NCBI GenBank assembly: GCA_017163975.1
Contig: JAFFSR010000010.1
Location: 1 to 64,000, forward strand
Direction of reading: 5' to 3'
Origin: Anastatus disparis
Taxonomy: Eukaryota > Arthropoda > Insecta > Hymenoptera > Eupelmidae
DNA: 64,000 bases
The position numbers were made by a program, and so were the translations under genes. How positions within the stretch are numbered: the stretch's first letter is position 1; the number at the start of each line of letters is the position of its first letter. The notes under the pieces were generated by a model. It searched no databases, was not told the origin of the DNA, and worked only from the letters and a program-made list of their open reading frames with translations. Shown one piece after another: positions 12,323-23,287 of the stretch.

Positions 12323-13081
12323 GTTGTGCTGTTTGTTTACCTACGAATAAATACTAACTTATAATTTGACTTTCAAGATCTAACTGTTTATTCGCACAAC
12401 AAACTCGACCTCAAACCACCTTGATTTCTTTTGTCTTTTGACTTATTGAATTTTCGAAATTCGCGAACTAACGTTTTCTAAATTTCCAATACCCGCACAA
12501 TCGAGCTACCTAACGATTTTCTTTTCATATGCATATATCATTTAGGAGAGGAATTTATATATTTTTATATATATTCTTATTTTTGTCCTATCACTCCCCC
12601 CGGTCTGTGCACACATACGTTATTTTATCTATAAAAAATTACACGTAAAAAGAAGTATTTTAGTCTCTAAAATTATCTCTGAGCGACTTCAGGTCTCGCG
12701 ATTGTGTGCCACCATATTAGACGCGTCTAGGAAGTGGTCACACGCCCGTTACTCCTAAAGCGCCCGCAACCACAAAAAAAAAATTTTTCAGAAAACTCTT
12801 TCCTTCCTTTTTCCCCAAAATAATACCCTTAACCTTGGTTATTTTTGAGCAACTTCAGAGCTCGCGATTGTGTGCCACCATATTAGACGCGTCTAGGAAG
12901 TGGTCACACGCTCATTCCTTCTGAAGCGCTCATAACCACTCAAAAAGAAAAAAATATTTATAGGAAGGAAAAAATCCTCTTATCCCCCAAATAAAATATA
13001 TCGCGTTAACACTCGCGTGCACAGTCGGAAAAAGTTCCAGCTTCTCATTAATTATATTTTTATTTTTACTATTGATTTATG

Positions 13082-13132
<51 letters not shown>

Positions 13133-13450
13133 CTTGCAATTTACATTAAAATGCTCCACCGCACTGAGCATGCCATAAAGTACTATATTAATTTCCTTAA
13201 GAGAAAGAAAATTTTATTTCATTAACTCTAAAAAAACAAAAAAGAAAAACAAAATTTCTCATTTATTTTTAATAACAAAAAGAAAATCTACTTTTTCCAC
13301 TATCAGCGCGACCGCGAAAAGACAAAGGTTTACCTTTAGTATGCTCTCCTCGGTGCACAAAATGGCTGCTTCGCTGAACTCGTGCTGGTTTGCTGCGAGT
13401 CGTTGTAGCCTGCGCTGTTGCTGCTTCACGTTGGCCGTCGGGGTCACCAA
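12323..13450 (-). other. Non-coding leader/internal remnant of an LTR element
   Basis: On the minus strand, the bases just inside the putative LTR read TTGGTGACCCCGACGG, a form typical of a tRNA primer-binding site. Further in there is no gag or pol. Instead there is a tandem pair of ~100-bp copies (12672-12775 and 12842-12942, sharing CCACCATATTAGACGCGTC) 170 bp apart, and an (AT)n tract at 13085-13126. A short inverted repeat, TTGTTGTGC...GCACAACAA, frames 12322-12402. The short open frame at 13269-13574 simply runs across LTR and leader and is not claimed as a gene. Confidence 0.4.
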
Positions 13451-13870
13451 TTGTGGGTTTCAGCACCACGTAATAAGATGAGGATGAGGTACAGGAAAGG
13501 CTGTAACAAGTATAAGAAAAATCCTTGTCTTTAATAAATTTGTTCTTTATTGTAATGTCCTGTGAATACAGCAAAGTGAAAAAAAGCGACTTAGCTTTTA
13601 GGCGGTCGAGAACACAGTGAATCAGTTATGCTCGACAGAGCCACACTTAACCACAGCGTTCAGTCGTTGTCGGCTTGCGCGCCGCAGGTTGCGCGTAAAC
13701 TCTCATACACATACATATACGCAAGTGGGTACATGTGCCCACAGTGCTATTTTGTAAATATATATTTGTGGTTCGAAGGAGTAACAGCACAAGTATGTAT
13801 TTTTGTTAAATTGAGTTAACAGCGGATTATATAGCTAAAAGTATAGCTCTTTTATGTAGTGTGAAGTCAT
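13451..13870 (-). repeat. Probable solo/5' LTR, minus strand
   Basis: On the minus strand the segment ends ACCCACA next to the primer-binding-site-like sequence. It contains TATATAAT near 13825 and AATAAA near 13548, in the order expected for promoter and poly(A) signal. The outer boundary (TGACTTC at 13870) is chosen only because it gives a TG...CA pair. No partner LTR is present in the window. Confidence 0.4.
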
Positions 13871-15593
13871 GCGCGACTTCTTTACCTATTCCCCCCCCCC
13901 TTTTATTAATATCCGCGGTTTATTTGAAACGTATTTAAATTCATTTTAATTAATATTTTATATATTATTAAGTTTTCTTATACTCTAACATAATAGTATA
14001 GTCAGTTAGCGTACATATGTAGACAAACCTTAACGACAAAAGTTATCCTTGCTACACATGTTAACAAAAAGATAAAATCTGCTTAAAGAAATAAATGTCT
14101 TCGACATTTATTATATTTTTTTATCATCCGTCGACTACAATTGAAACATTCTTTTTACACATTTTTATTTAATCCCTTATTTAGCTAGTTTGTCACGTAC
14201 TAGTACTTTAGTTTTTTCTGGTCACTCAAAACATTTAATATTATTTGTAAATCTCTAAGAGAAAACTGTCCTCTTAGGGGTCCCAATAAACTCACACGTT
14301 TTATGAAAATTTGATACACATGTTTAAAGAAACAAACAAACCTCAGTAAAAAAAAAGGGGCCTGTGCAAAAGGGAAGGAAAGATATGCCGCCCTCTAATC
14401 AAGAAAAACTATAAGTATTTCTATTTGTCCTTGAAAAGCGTAGGAGGAGGTGCCTCACCCTTCTACTAAAAAATTCAGTTAAATAATCGCTTTTTGGGGC
14501 AACACCCAAAAAGCTACCTGGACTCCAGAAGCTCGACCAACTAGCCAGACTACGTCAGAATCTTTTCTACAACAGAAAAAATCCTTTCTACAACTGAACG
14601 AGAAACATTGTTTATCGTATAATAGTCATTTTGTATCTATTGTTAAGAGTATTTTAAAGAATATGTATAAAGACTTAGGATGTTATCCTAAGTTCTTTTT
14701 CAAACCAAAATTAATTAGTGTTTTTCATTTAATTTAATTTATTCCCTTATTTCTGCGCGTTCGAGAGAACATTTTAATGTTCGTTCGATCATTTTAAAGT
14801 CCCCGCGTGTCAATTTCGCGTTTCGTTACAAGTACAACAGCGAAATGGAATCACGACCGTCACAGTAGTATAAATTAGAAAAGCTGATACGTACGGCAAA
14901 ATTGTTGTTTATTCTTATATAATTTTGTTTTCCCATATACATTACGTGTTAAAGCTAACTTTTAAATCTCATTTGAATTTCAACTGAGAAAGTCTATGGA
15001 CACCCTTAAAATCAAGTAAAGAAAAAAATTCCAAGTATGGAATAGGATTTTTAAAAATTATTTATAGACCTAAGTTTTGCATTTAATATATATTTAAGAT
15101 GAAAAAAGTTTTATTAATTAATACTGTAGAAAAAATTATGATTATATTTAAATTTATTTTCTAATGAAATAGTGACCTAATAAATTAAGAAAAGATGTGA
15201 AATTAAGAAACGAAGTCACATGAAAATCCAAATATGCCATCATAAAATATGGTATACAAATAGTCGATATAAAAAAATTGGTAATTATCAAAACTATATT
15301 TTATTTTTCAAAATAGAAGTCTCTTATGTAATTTTTTCAAATTCATTTGTATCAATTTATATTGAAAATAAATTAATGTTGATAAATTAGCAGTGAATTT
15401 CATATTTCCAAAAGTTATATGGGTAAAAATAATTATGTGGAATTTTATGGAATCATCGATGATAAGTACAATATTTTAATACCTAACAGCACAATTAATA
15501 TAATATAAGTGTAATTATTATCTTTAATAATTTTATAACAATATAAATTCCATTATAAAGAGCAATAGAAAAAATACAAGATAAAAGTGTACT
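13871..15593. other. Unassigned AT-rich sequence
   Basis: A C10 run near 13892 and a G/C-richer patch at 14350-14560 are visible. I see no convincing open frame, RNA gene or terminal repeat. It may be old transposon debris. Confidence 0.5.
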
Positions 15594-16358
15594 CTAATTA
15601 ATTTTTTGTAATTGTGATATTTTTATATATTTACCTTTTTTCTCTTCTTCAATATGTTCAACTATTGCAACATTATCAGAAGAAGATTTTAACACTTCAA
15701 TAATTTCTTGCCGATACAATATCAAAGAATTGCTTAAATATTTGGCATTTTCTTTTTGATAATTACCATTATGTATTAATTTTAAAATTTTTGTTGTATC
15801 TGTGCTTTTTAAATTGTAATTAATCTCACTCATAAACTGTAATGACGCTTTTCTAAATTCATCAATTGACATGACTTCAATCAGACAATTCATATTATTG
15901 GACCACTTTTTCAATTCTGGAGCTACTATATTATTGGAATCATTATCCTTATAAGCTGTAAAAATTAAAAAATAATTTTTATATCTTTCACAAATAAATA
16001 TTAATTTGAAAATCTTAGAACTGTCATTGAAACTTCAACTGACGATAAAATGCAGCATGCAATGAATAGTTTCAATAAACTATAATCTACATCAATGCTC
16101 TATTAAAATTTCATTAGGCAAGAGCTGGATAGCTAGAAATATACTCACAAAAAATACACATTAAGATTTCAACGTCTGATTTCAATTGCATTTCATTATG
16201 ATAAAATTATTTATTTAAAAAAGATATTCATAAAAAATAGATAGAATTTATAAATAATACTTACTGATGCAGTCATCCTTGATATCATGGAAATAACTCT
16301 GTATAAAGAATTCGAGATTTTCATAATACTGTTTATAACATGCATTCCTACACAGCAT
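15594..16358 (-). pseudogene. Two-exon gene fragment, unknown function
   Basis: The downstream exon (15955-15594) encodes a ~120-residue, charged, mostly helical C-terminus ending LQKIN and a TAA. It is preceded by a pyrimidine-rich acceptor, TTTTTACAG, at 15956-15964. The upstream exon (about 16358-16265) carries LCRNACYKQYYENLEFF and ends in a good donor, GTAAGT (16264-16259). Splicing the 309-bp intron keeps the frame. Two Cys in the upstream exon and acidic/basic stretches (HIEEEKKGKYIK) are the only features. Nothing upstream of 16365 is coding because a palindromic repeat begins there, so the 5' part is missing or far away. I do not recognise the family; it could be a host gene end or part of a transposon gene. 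Confidence 0.4.
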
Positions 16359-16364
16359 GAAATG

Positions 16365-16978
16365 TTGCTGCAAGGTTGCTGCAAGGTTTCACTGAAAGTT
16401 TTAAACCTTGCAACAACCTTTCAGTGAAAGGTTTCAGCAATGTTTTTTTGTCTGCGACAACATTTCCTTCAGAAATATTTCATTAAAAGGTTTTGAAAAG
16501 GTTCTACAGTAAGTTGCCAGAACATTTCCAGTAAGTTTGTAAAAAAGTTTCTTGCAACCTTGTAGGAACCTTTCAATGAAAGGTTCTTGCAATCTTTCGT
16601 GTAATATTTATGCAATCTTTTTGGAAACGTTTTAGAAACCTTTCAATGAAAGGTTCCTGCAATGTTTCGTCTAATATTTACGCAATCTTTCTAAAAACCT
16701 TTTAGAAATATTTCAATGAAAGGTTTCAACAATGTTTTTTTGTCCGCGACAACATTTCCTTCAGAAATGTTTCATGAAAGGTTTTGAAAAGGTTTTATAG
16801 TAAGTTTGATAGAAGATTTCCAGTAAGCTTGTAAAAAAGTTTCTTGCAACCTTTCAAAAACCTTTTAATAAAAGGTTCCTGCAATGTTTCATTTAATATT
16901 TAAGCAATCTTTTTGAAAACCTTTCAGAAATATTGCAATAAAAGGTTTCAACAATGTTTTTTTGCAAAAAGTCACTTT
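16365..16978. repeat. Palindrome-rich complex repeat
   Basis: Many copies of the self-complementary core CCTTTCAATGAAAGG or variants lie at ~70-bp spacing around 16566-16720. A larger block (about 16440-16560) recurs at about 16733-16852, an offset of ~293 bp, sharing GCGACAACATTTCCTTCAGAA. No coding frame is seen. Confidence 0.8.
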
Positions 16979-17494
16979 TATTCGCTTCAATGCTCGATTT
17001 TTTACGAGTTATGAGCAGTTTTATCTAAATTTTAAAAAAATTGCATCTGTTTTATAGTTGTACATTTTTTTAATGAGTTATTGTAGAAATTGTGGAAAAA
17101 ATGTTTAAAAAATTGAAATCAATTTTTTAAGCATGATTTTAATATTGATTCGCAAATTTTCAATTTTATAAAACTGAGTTAATATTTCAATTCTGTTAAA
17201 AAATTAAACAATTTTTTTTTTACGTAAGAAATTGCCTCCGTCCTGCACAAATTTCGAAATTGAAGAGTTATTCTTTTTAATTTACTTTCTAAGTGCATTT
17301 CATTCAATATATTCTTAAAAGTTGACTTCATATTACCGTTTTGAAAATATTAACATTCGATATTATTAATTACGATTACTATAATGTTAAGAATTAAAAT
17401 TTAGAAAAAAATTTTCGTATTTCATTTATTTTTTAAAATATTTTTGTGATTCCCAATTTTAATATTATGATTTTGTTATTACTAGTAATCTTTA
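16979..17494. other. Unassigned AT-rich sequence
   Basis: Long A and T runs, no open frame and no obvious repeat boundary. I see nothing that can be named. Confidence 0.5.
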
Positions 17495-17498
17495 TTAA

Positions 17499-17781
17499 GA
17501 GGAGGTCACGTATCTCTGTCCTTTTCTAATCAAAGAAATGATTTTTTCACAAAAACTAATAGCTTTAGCAAAAAATGAAGAGAAAGCCGCATCTTGTACC
17601 AAAAAAAGCAATATTTTCTTTGATTAGAAAAAATTAATTTTATTGCTTCGTTCTTATCGAAGAAAATATTGCTTTTTTTATTACGAGATGCGGCTTTCTC
17701 TTCATTTTTTGATAAAGTTATTAGTTTCTGTAAAAAACTCAATTTTTTGATTAGAAAAGGACAGAGATACGTGACCTCCTC
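17499..17781. mobile_element. TTAA-flanked near-perfect foldback MITE (283 bp)
   Basis: The element is flanked by TTAA at 17495-17498 and 17782-17785. The ends are GAGGAGGTCACGTATCTC and its complement. The two halves pair almost end to end, with arms of ~135 bp and a centre around GCTTCGTTCTTATCGAAG. The apparent ORF in it is a translation of the stem. It shares its first nine bases with the elements at 5197 and, apart from one base, at 49683. Confidence 0.87.
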
Positions 17782-17814
17782 TTAATAATATATAATTTTC
17801 AATTTGTTTAAAAT

Positions 17815-20280
17815 ATTTTAAAAGTCGCCAAAACCCTGTTAAGCGCAGTTTTACCATTATGTAGATAGGAGCGAGCACTTACTGGAAGATTAAAAATGCT
17901 TATTTCTGAATCTTAAGGGTTAATCGTTAAATATCCCAATGATAAGAAAGACCAACTTAAAAATTTTTTTTTTAATTTTACATTTATCTTGAAAATTTCT
18001 CAAAATGACGTAATTAGTATTCATACCGATTATATTTTAAAATATAAATAAAATTATTATTATTTTTATTATGACCACAAAAATAATCCACTTAATTTCA
18101 TAATAGGAGTTTTTGAAGGATAGAACATATTACCGATATATCTTCATACTATTAATCACAATACTCAATTTCTTCGAAATAATTTAATAGTCGCCTCAAA
18201 CGGGCTAGGTGCAGATATACCTTTTCGTAAATAAGACGAAGCATTTGGTGGGAGTTTAAAATTGCTTATTTCCGAATCTCGAGGGTTTATCCTAAAATAT
18301 CACAATGATAAGAAAAAGCAACTTTAAAATATTTTATTTAACTTTACATTCATCTTGGAAATTCCTCAAAATGACGCAATTAGTACTCAATCCGATTATG
18401 TTTTAAAATACAAATAAAATTATTATTATTATAATTATTATTATGACCACAAAAATAATTCACTAAATTTTATAATTGGAGACTTTAAGGGATATAACAT
18501 ATTACCGAATATTTAGATACTATTCATCATAATTTTTAATTTTTCCGAAATATTTATAAAATCGCCTAAACCGTGTTAGGCGCAGATATACCTTCACGTA
18601 GATAAGAGCAAGCATTTGCTGAGAGTTGAAAATTGCTTATTTCAGAATCTCTAAGGTTTATCGTAAATTATGACAATAATAAGGAAGAGCAACTTTGAAA
18701 TGTTTATTATAACTTTATATTCATCGTGGGAATTTCTCAAAATGACGTAATTAGCACTCATACAAATTATCTTTTCAAATACAGACAAAATTATTATTAT
18801 CATTTTGACCACAAAAATGATCTTCTTAAATTTTGTAGTCGGAGACTTTCAATGATATAACACATTGCCGATAAATCTTGATACTATTAATCATGATCCT
18901 CATTTTTTTTTAAATATTTGGAATGTCGCCAAAATCGTGTTAGGCGCAGATATACCTTTACGTAGATAAGAGCAAGCATTTGCTGAGAGATTAAAATTTC
19001 TTATATCAGAATTTCTAAGGTTTATCGTAAATTATGACAATAATATGGAAGAGAAACTTTAAAATTTCTTTTTAACTTTACATTCATCGTGGAAATTTCT
19101 CAAAATGACGTAATTAGCATTCTTACAAATTATGTTTTCGAATACAAATAAAATTATTATTATTTTTTTGACCACAAAAATAATTTCCTAAATTTTATAG
19201 TCGGAGGCTTTGAAGGATAGAACACATTACCGATAAATCCTCATACTATTAATCATAATTATCAGTTTCTTCGAGATATTTGGAATGTCACCTAAACCGT
19301 GTTAGGCGCAGATATACCTTTACGTAGATAAAAACAAGCATTTGCTGAGAGATTGAAATTTTTTATTTCAGAATCTCTAAGATTTATCATAAATTATGAC
19401 AATAATATGAAAGAGAAACTTTAAAATTTCTTTTTAACTTTACATTAATCGTGGAAATTTCTCAAAATGACGTAATTAGCACTCTTACAAATTATGTTTT
19501 CGAATACAAAAATAATTATTATTAAATAATCTTCTTTAATTTTGTAGTCGGAGACTTTAAATGATATAACACATTGCCGATAAATCTTCAATCTATTAAT
19601 CATAATCCTCAGTTTTTTTTAAATATTTGGAATGTCGCCAAAATCGTGTTAGGCGCAGATATACCTTTACGTAGATAAGAGCAAGCATTTGCTGAGAGAT
19701 TAAAATTTCTTATTTCAGAATCACTGAGGTTTATCGTAAATTATGACAATAATATGAAAGAGAAACTTTAAAATTTCTTTTTAACTTTACATTCATCGTG
19801 GAAATTTCTCAAAATGACGTAATTAGCATTCTTACAAATTATGTTTTCGAATACAAATAAAATTATTATTATTTTTTTGACCACAAAAATAATTTCCTAA
19901 ATTTTATAGTCGGAGGCTTTGAAGGATAGAACACATTACCGATAAATCCTCATACTATTAATCATAATTATCAGTTTCTTCGAGATATTTGGAATGTCGC
20001 CTAAACCGTGTTAGGCGCAGATATACCTTTACGTAGATAAGAACAAGCATTTGCTGAGAGATTAGAATTGCTTATTTTATTACCTCTAGTTCCTAATGTA
20101 GAATATAACAGTAACTGGAAAGAACAACTTCAAAATGTTTTTTGTAACTTTACTTCCATCGTTGAAATTTCTCACATTGATGTAATTAGCACTTATACCA
20201 ATCAGCTATTGAGATACAAATAAAATTATTATTATTAGTATAACCACAGAAATAATTTCCCAAGTTTTATAACACTTTAA
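17815..20280 (-). repeat. Satellite array, reverse orientation, seven units with a dimeric higher-order repeat
   Basis: The reverse-complement landmark GTCGCC...CCGTGTTAGGCGCAG recurs near 17826, 18190, 18552, 18916, 19276, 19627 and 19988. Units at 18895-19605 and 19606-20315 are far more alike to each other than neighbouring units are, giving a 711-bp dimer. The last unit decays after 20100. Orientation is opposite to the arrays at 1-12322. Confidence 0.92.
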
Positions 20281-20551
20281 CATCTGTGTTTTGATACACT
20301 GTCTCTAACTCGCCTATATTAATATGAATACGTTCCATTAAATCTTTTCGGCACAAGTTGTTTTATTTGATAAACCAATCTATATTTACATCTATGTTTT
20401 GTTATACTTGTACCAACTGCGTTTATAACGACATCAGAATTCTTTTTAGTGGTTTTACTTCCCATTTCCGAAATTCCGGATTTTTTATGGATATATACTT
20501 GTATTTATTATGGATATGGTGGCACAAATTATTCCTTGTAAGATTTCTTTT

Positions 20552-20672
20552 TGCATTCCAAGACAATCAATTGTCCTTACATCAAAACGTTACATCATTC
20601 ACTCAAGATGCCGCGAAAACAATAATTGAGAGTTCGAAAGATGCTCATTCTGTTTTACGTAAATTAATTTAG
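20552..20672 (+). other. Possible terminal coding exon, unknown
   Basis: After a TTTGCATTCCAAG stretch that could be a splice acceptor, the frame reads DNQLSLHQNVTSFTQDAAK and continues to a TAA at 20670-20672. Its composition is protein-like and unlike the surrounding AT-rich DNA. No upstream exon could be found, and no family is recognised. Confidence 0.2.
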
Positions 20673-20679
20673 TTGTTTA

Positions 20680-21015
20680 AATTCTTCATAAATACAGAAT
20701 GAGGAGATATCAATATTGTAGAAAACAATTCTATTCTCCTAGTAAATGTTCGCTTTATCTATGTAAAGATATATCCGCATTTAACACAGTTGTGACGATT
20801 TTAAAAATATTTCGATGAAATTGATTACACATTACTTTTAAAGGTCTTGGGATATTTTCTTAATGGTATCTTATATATTTTCTTATTATTATCAACTACT
20901 ATAGAATATAATAAATTATTTAAATGTCATCATAATTGTTATAGTATAATATAAATTAATGCTGGCATGATTGTTATCAGTGCTAATTATATAATTTCAA
21001 GCAATTTTCATGAAA
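20680..21015 (+). repeat. Degraded forward satellite unit
   Basis: CTCCTAGTAAATGTTCGCT...TTAACACAG and, later, CATGATTGTTATCAGTGCTAATTA match the forward satellite consensus with many changes. The orientation flips again relative to 17815-20280. Confidence 0.6.
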
Positions 21016-21304
21016 AATTGAATTCATGGAACCAACCTTCAATAAGGTATACAATAATTAAAGTATTTCTCGTATCTGGCTGAGTAAAAAGTACGTAGTC
21101 TGTTATAATACGGTCACCGTGACCTATACTTTTATATTTTTCTAACAAGAGAGAGAGAGAGAGAGAGCACTTTGGTGACATTAGAAACACTACAATCTTT
21201 TGCAATCTTTTAGGTACTTGAAGTACTATAATTAATGTAGAACCATTAAATAATACTTCTATCAAGTTTGTGTCTGTATCCTTGTTAACAGATGTAGCTA
21301 CCAT
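21008..21304 (-). other. Open frame of 98 codons, doubtful coding
   Basis: The frame begins MVATSVNKDTDTNLIEVL and ends with EGWFHEFNFS. It crosses a (GA)n microsatellite that encodes LSLSLL. Its hydrophobic pattern is protein-like, but there is no promoter, splice partner or recognised motif, and its end overlaps a decayed satellite unit. It may be a relic exon or chance. Confidence 0.18.
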
Positions 21305-21654
21305 ATATTCATAGTTATAAAGATATGATGTTAATTGCGTTAATAAACGCTCTTCTCCTTAAATAAATAAATAAATTATATTATGTCAGCTGTATATTAT
21401 GTGAGTAATAAGTGTCTTAACAAGCTTTAGATCAAACAATAGTTCGAATATTCGTTATTGTTGATCTGTTATGACGACATCTTTTTTTATGACCGCTAAT
21501 ACTTCAAGGTACAGTTGTCCTTAACTCGGTTTTGGCGATGTCTAGTTCTTTTTTATAAGTAATCTGTACTTTGTAATTCATTATGTAAATTTTACCTCAT
21601 TATTTCTCATAACAATCTGCGGTAAGAAAGACTGGACGAACTCTAGCGTTAAAA

Positions 21655-21860
21655 TTGATCTCTAAAACCAGTTTTTTATATGTCGCCGTAACCGATTACC
21701 TATCACTTGGAATTTGTCGTCGCAATCGGTTGTCTATGAAAAGTCGCCAGAATCGGCTTTACGTGCATATCCATTTTGACGATGTCGCCAGAATCGGACA
21801 ATGTCGTCGGAACCGTATAGCAATCACGAGATTTGTCGTCAGAACCGGGCCTTCACACAC
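21655..21860 (+). repeat. Cluster of six short GTCG(C/T)CNNAACCG motifs
   Basis: GTCGCCGTAACCG, GTCGTCGCAATCGG, GTCGCCAGAATCGG (twice), GTCGTCGGAACCG and GTCGTCAGAACCGG occur within ~200 bp at irregular spacing. The same string, in reverse complement, is the conserved CGGTTCTGGCGAC core of the 355-bp satellite. Confidence 0.7.
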
Positions 21861-21981
21861 ATATATATATACATCTATATATCTGTATGTGCGTGTGTTC
21901 CAATTGACGTGAAAAATCCAATATTTATTGAAGTTTGTGTGCATGCATGCGAATTGACATGAAATGTCCCATATATATATA
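21845..21981 (+). repeat. AT-rich minisatellite, left part
   Basis: Units contain GACGTGAAAAATCC, GCATGCATGCGAATTGACAT and GAAATGTCCCATATATAT. This is the same array that continues after the Helitron at 27709. The array ends in (AT)n, into which the Helitron inserted. Confidence 0.85.
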
Positions 21982-22496
21982 TCTCCCTATATTATATAGT
22001 TATATGAACCAAAATTCAGTCGGTGCCCCCCACATCCCCCCACGCCCCCACAGCCCCCCGTTAAATAAATACGTACAGATCTTACCCCACTACCCCCCAC
22101 AGACCCCCCACTAACCCCCCCCACAATCCCCCTACAACCCCCCACAACTTTTTAAAACCATCAAATACTGCATAATATAGTTTTATATTTTTTTATTATA
22201 TTTTATTTATGTATAATATTACATAAAAATATAAAAATTTTAATTTTTTTTTGTTGAAAACTCGAAAGTAGTTGCATAAAATTACAATTTATAATATTTA
22301 AAATGAAAAACATGTGCCTCATCAGATATCTTATTACCATTTTTTACATAGTTTATCTGAAATTAATAAATATAAATTTAAATTAATTCTATTACAATTC
22401 CTCAACACTATAATTAGTTCATTTGTTGAAAACATAATGATTTTTAATAATTTATTCATATTATAAATATTTTATTGTATTAAAATAAAAATAAGC

Positions 22497-22748
22497 ATAT
22501 AGTGTTGAGGATTCAGATTTCCACACCACCTTACATTATAAACCTTTAATAGTATTGATTTATACAACTTTTAAAATTAATTGATATTAATATTTATGTT
22601 TAAATTTATATAACTTTCAAGATTAATAACTATTTATATTTATTTATTGAATAGAAAAAGGTGTATAATATAGCGGTACCATTATTGGCGCGTTAGGTTT
22701 TTTGATTAGTGGAAACCCTCGCCAGGAGCCCTAAAAACCACTTTTATA
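22497..22748 (+). repeat. Internal inverted repeat of the Helitron, left arm
   Basis: It shares TTTCCACACCACCTTACAT, GGCGCGTTAG, GATTAGTGGAAACCCTCGCC and AGCCCTAAAAACCACTT with the right arm in inverse order. A smaller CCTCAACACTATA inverted pair lies just outside, at 22396-22514. Confidence 0.85.
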
Positions 22749-23017
22749 TATTTTTTTAATATATTTTATTTTATATTATATAAATATTGATATTAAAGAA
22801 AAATAAAATAATAAATAATATAAATTATTATAAGAAATTTAAAAAAATAAACTATTTCAAATAATATTAAAAATTTTTTTAATAAGTTTATTATTAAATT
22901 AGATACATCATAATGTTTAAGTTTTAAAATTTCTAGGATTATTTATTTATAATTCCTTTTATTATTTTATTCCCTTTTACATTATTTAAGATGTATCAAA
23001 ATTTTAATAAACAATTT

Positions 23018-23238
23018 TTAAAATATCTTAATTATGTATTTTTTATGTCGATTTAAAGAATCCAATCGTTGGAAACCTTTTCCACATTCACATATGTAAC
23101 TATAAGAATTATTATGAATTTTTAAATGTCTCAAAAAATGATCATGTCGTAAAATGATTTTGTTACAAATGTAACATGTAAATTTTTGATTATTTTGGTT
23201 ATGTAATTGTAAATGTCTTTTAATATGTTTTTATTTTT
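23018..23238 (-). pseudogene. C2H2 zinc-finger-like coding fragment, opposite strand to Rep
   Basis: On the minus strand, one finger reads CYICNKIILRHDHFLRHLKIH (Cys-x2-Cys-x12-His-x3-His). A second, YICECGKGF...LNRH, has lost one residue between its cysteines and its last His. An in-frame TAA lies just upstream and there is no ATG, so it is a fragment. C2H2 and other zinc fingers are common in Helitron Rep proteins, but those are in frame with Rep; here it is antisense, upstream of the Rep start. It could be a captured host exon or a rearranged piece of the element. Confidence 0.6.
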
Positions 23239-23287
23239 TATTACTGTTCCACATATGGAAAGAACTTAAAGAAATTTTAAAAATTTT

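Noticed and set aside
13259..13574. Two open frames on the minus strand near the LTR
   Set aside because: They run across the LTR end and primer-binding site, which precede gag in such elements.
17530..17742. 70-codon frame in the 17499 element
   Set aside because: It reads through a near-perfect hairpin stem; no conserved motif.
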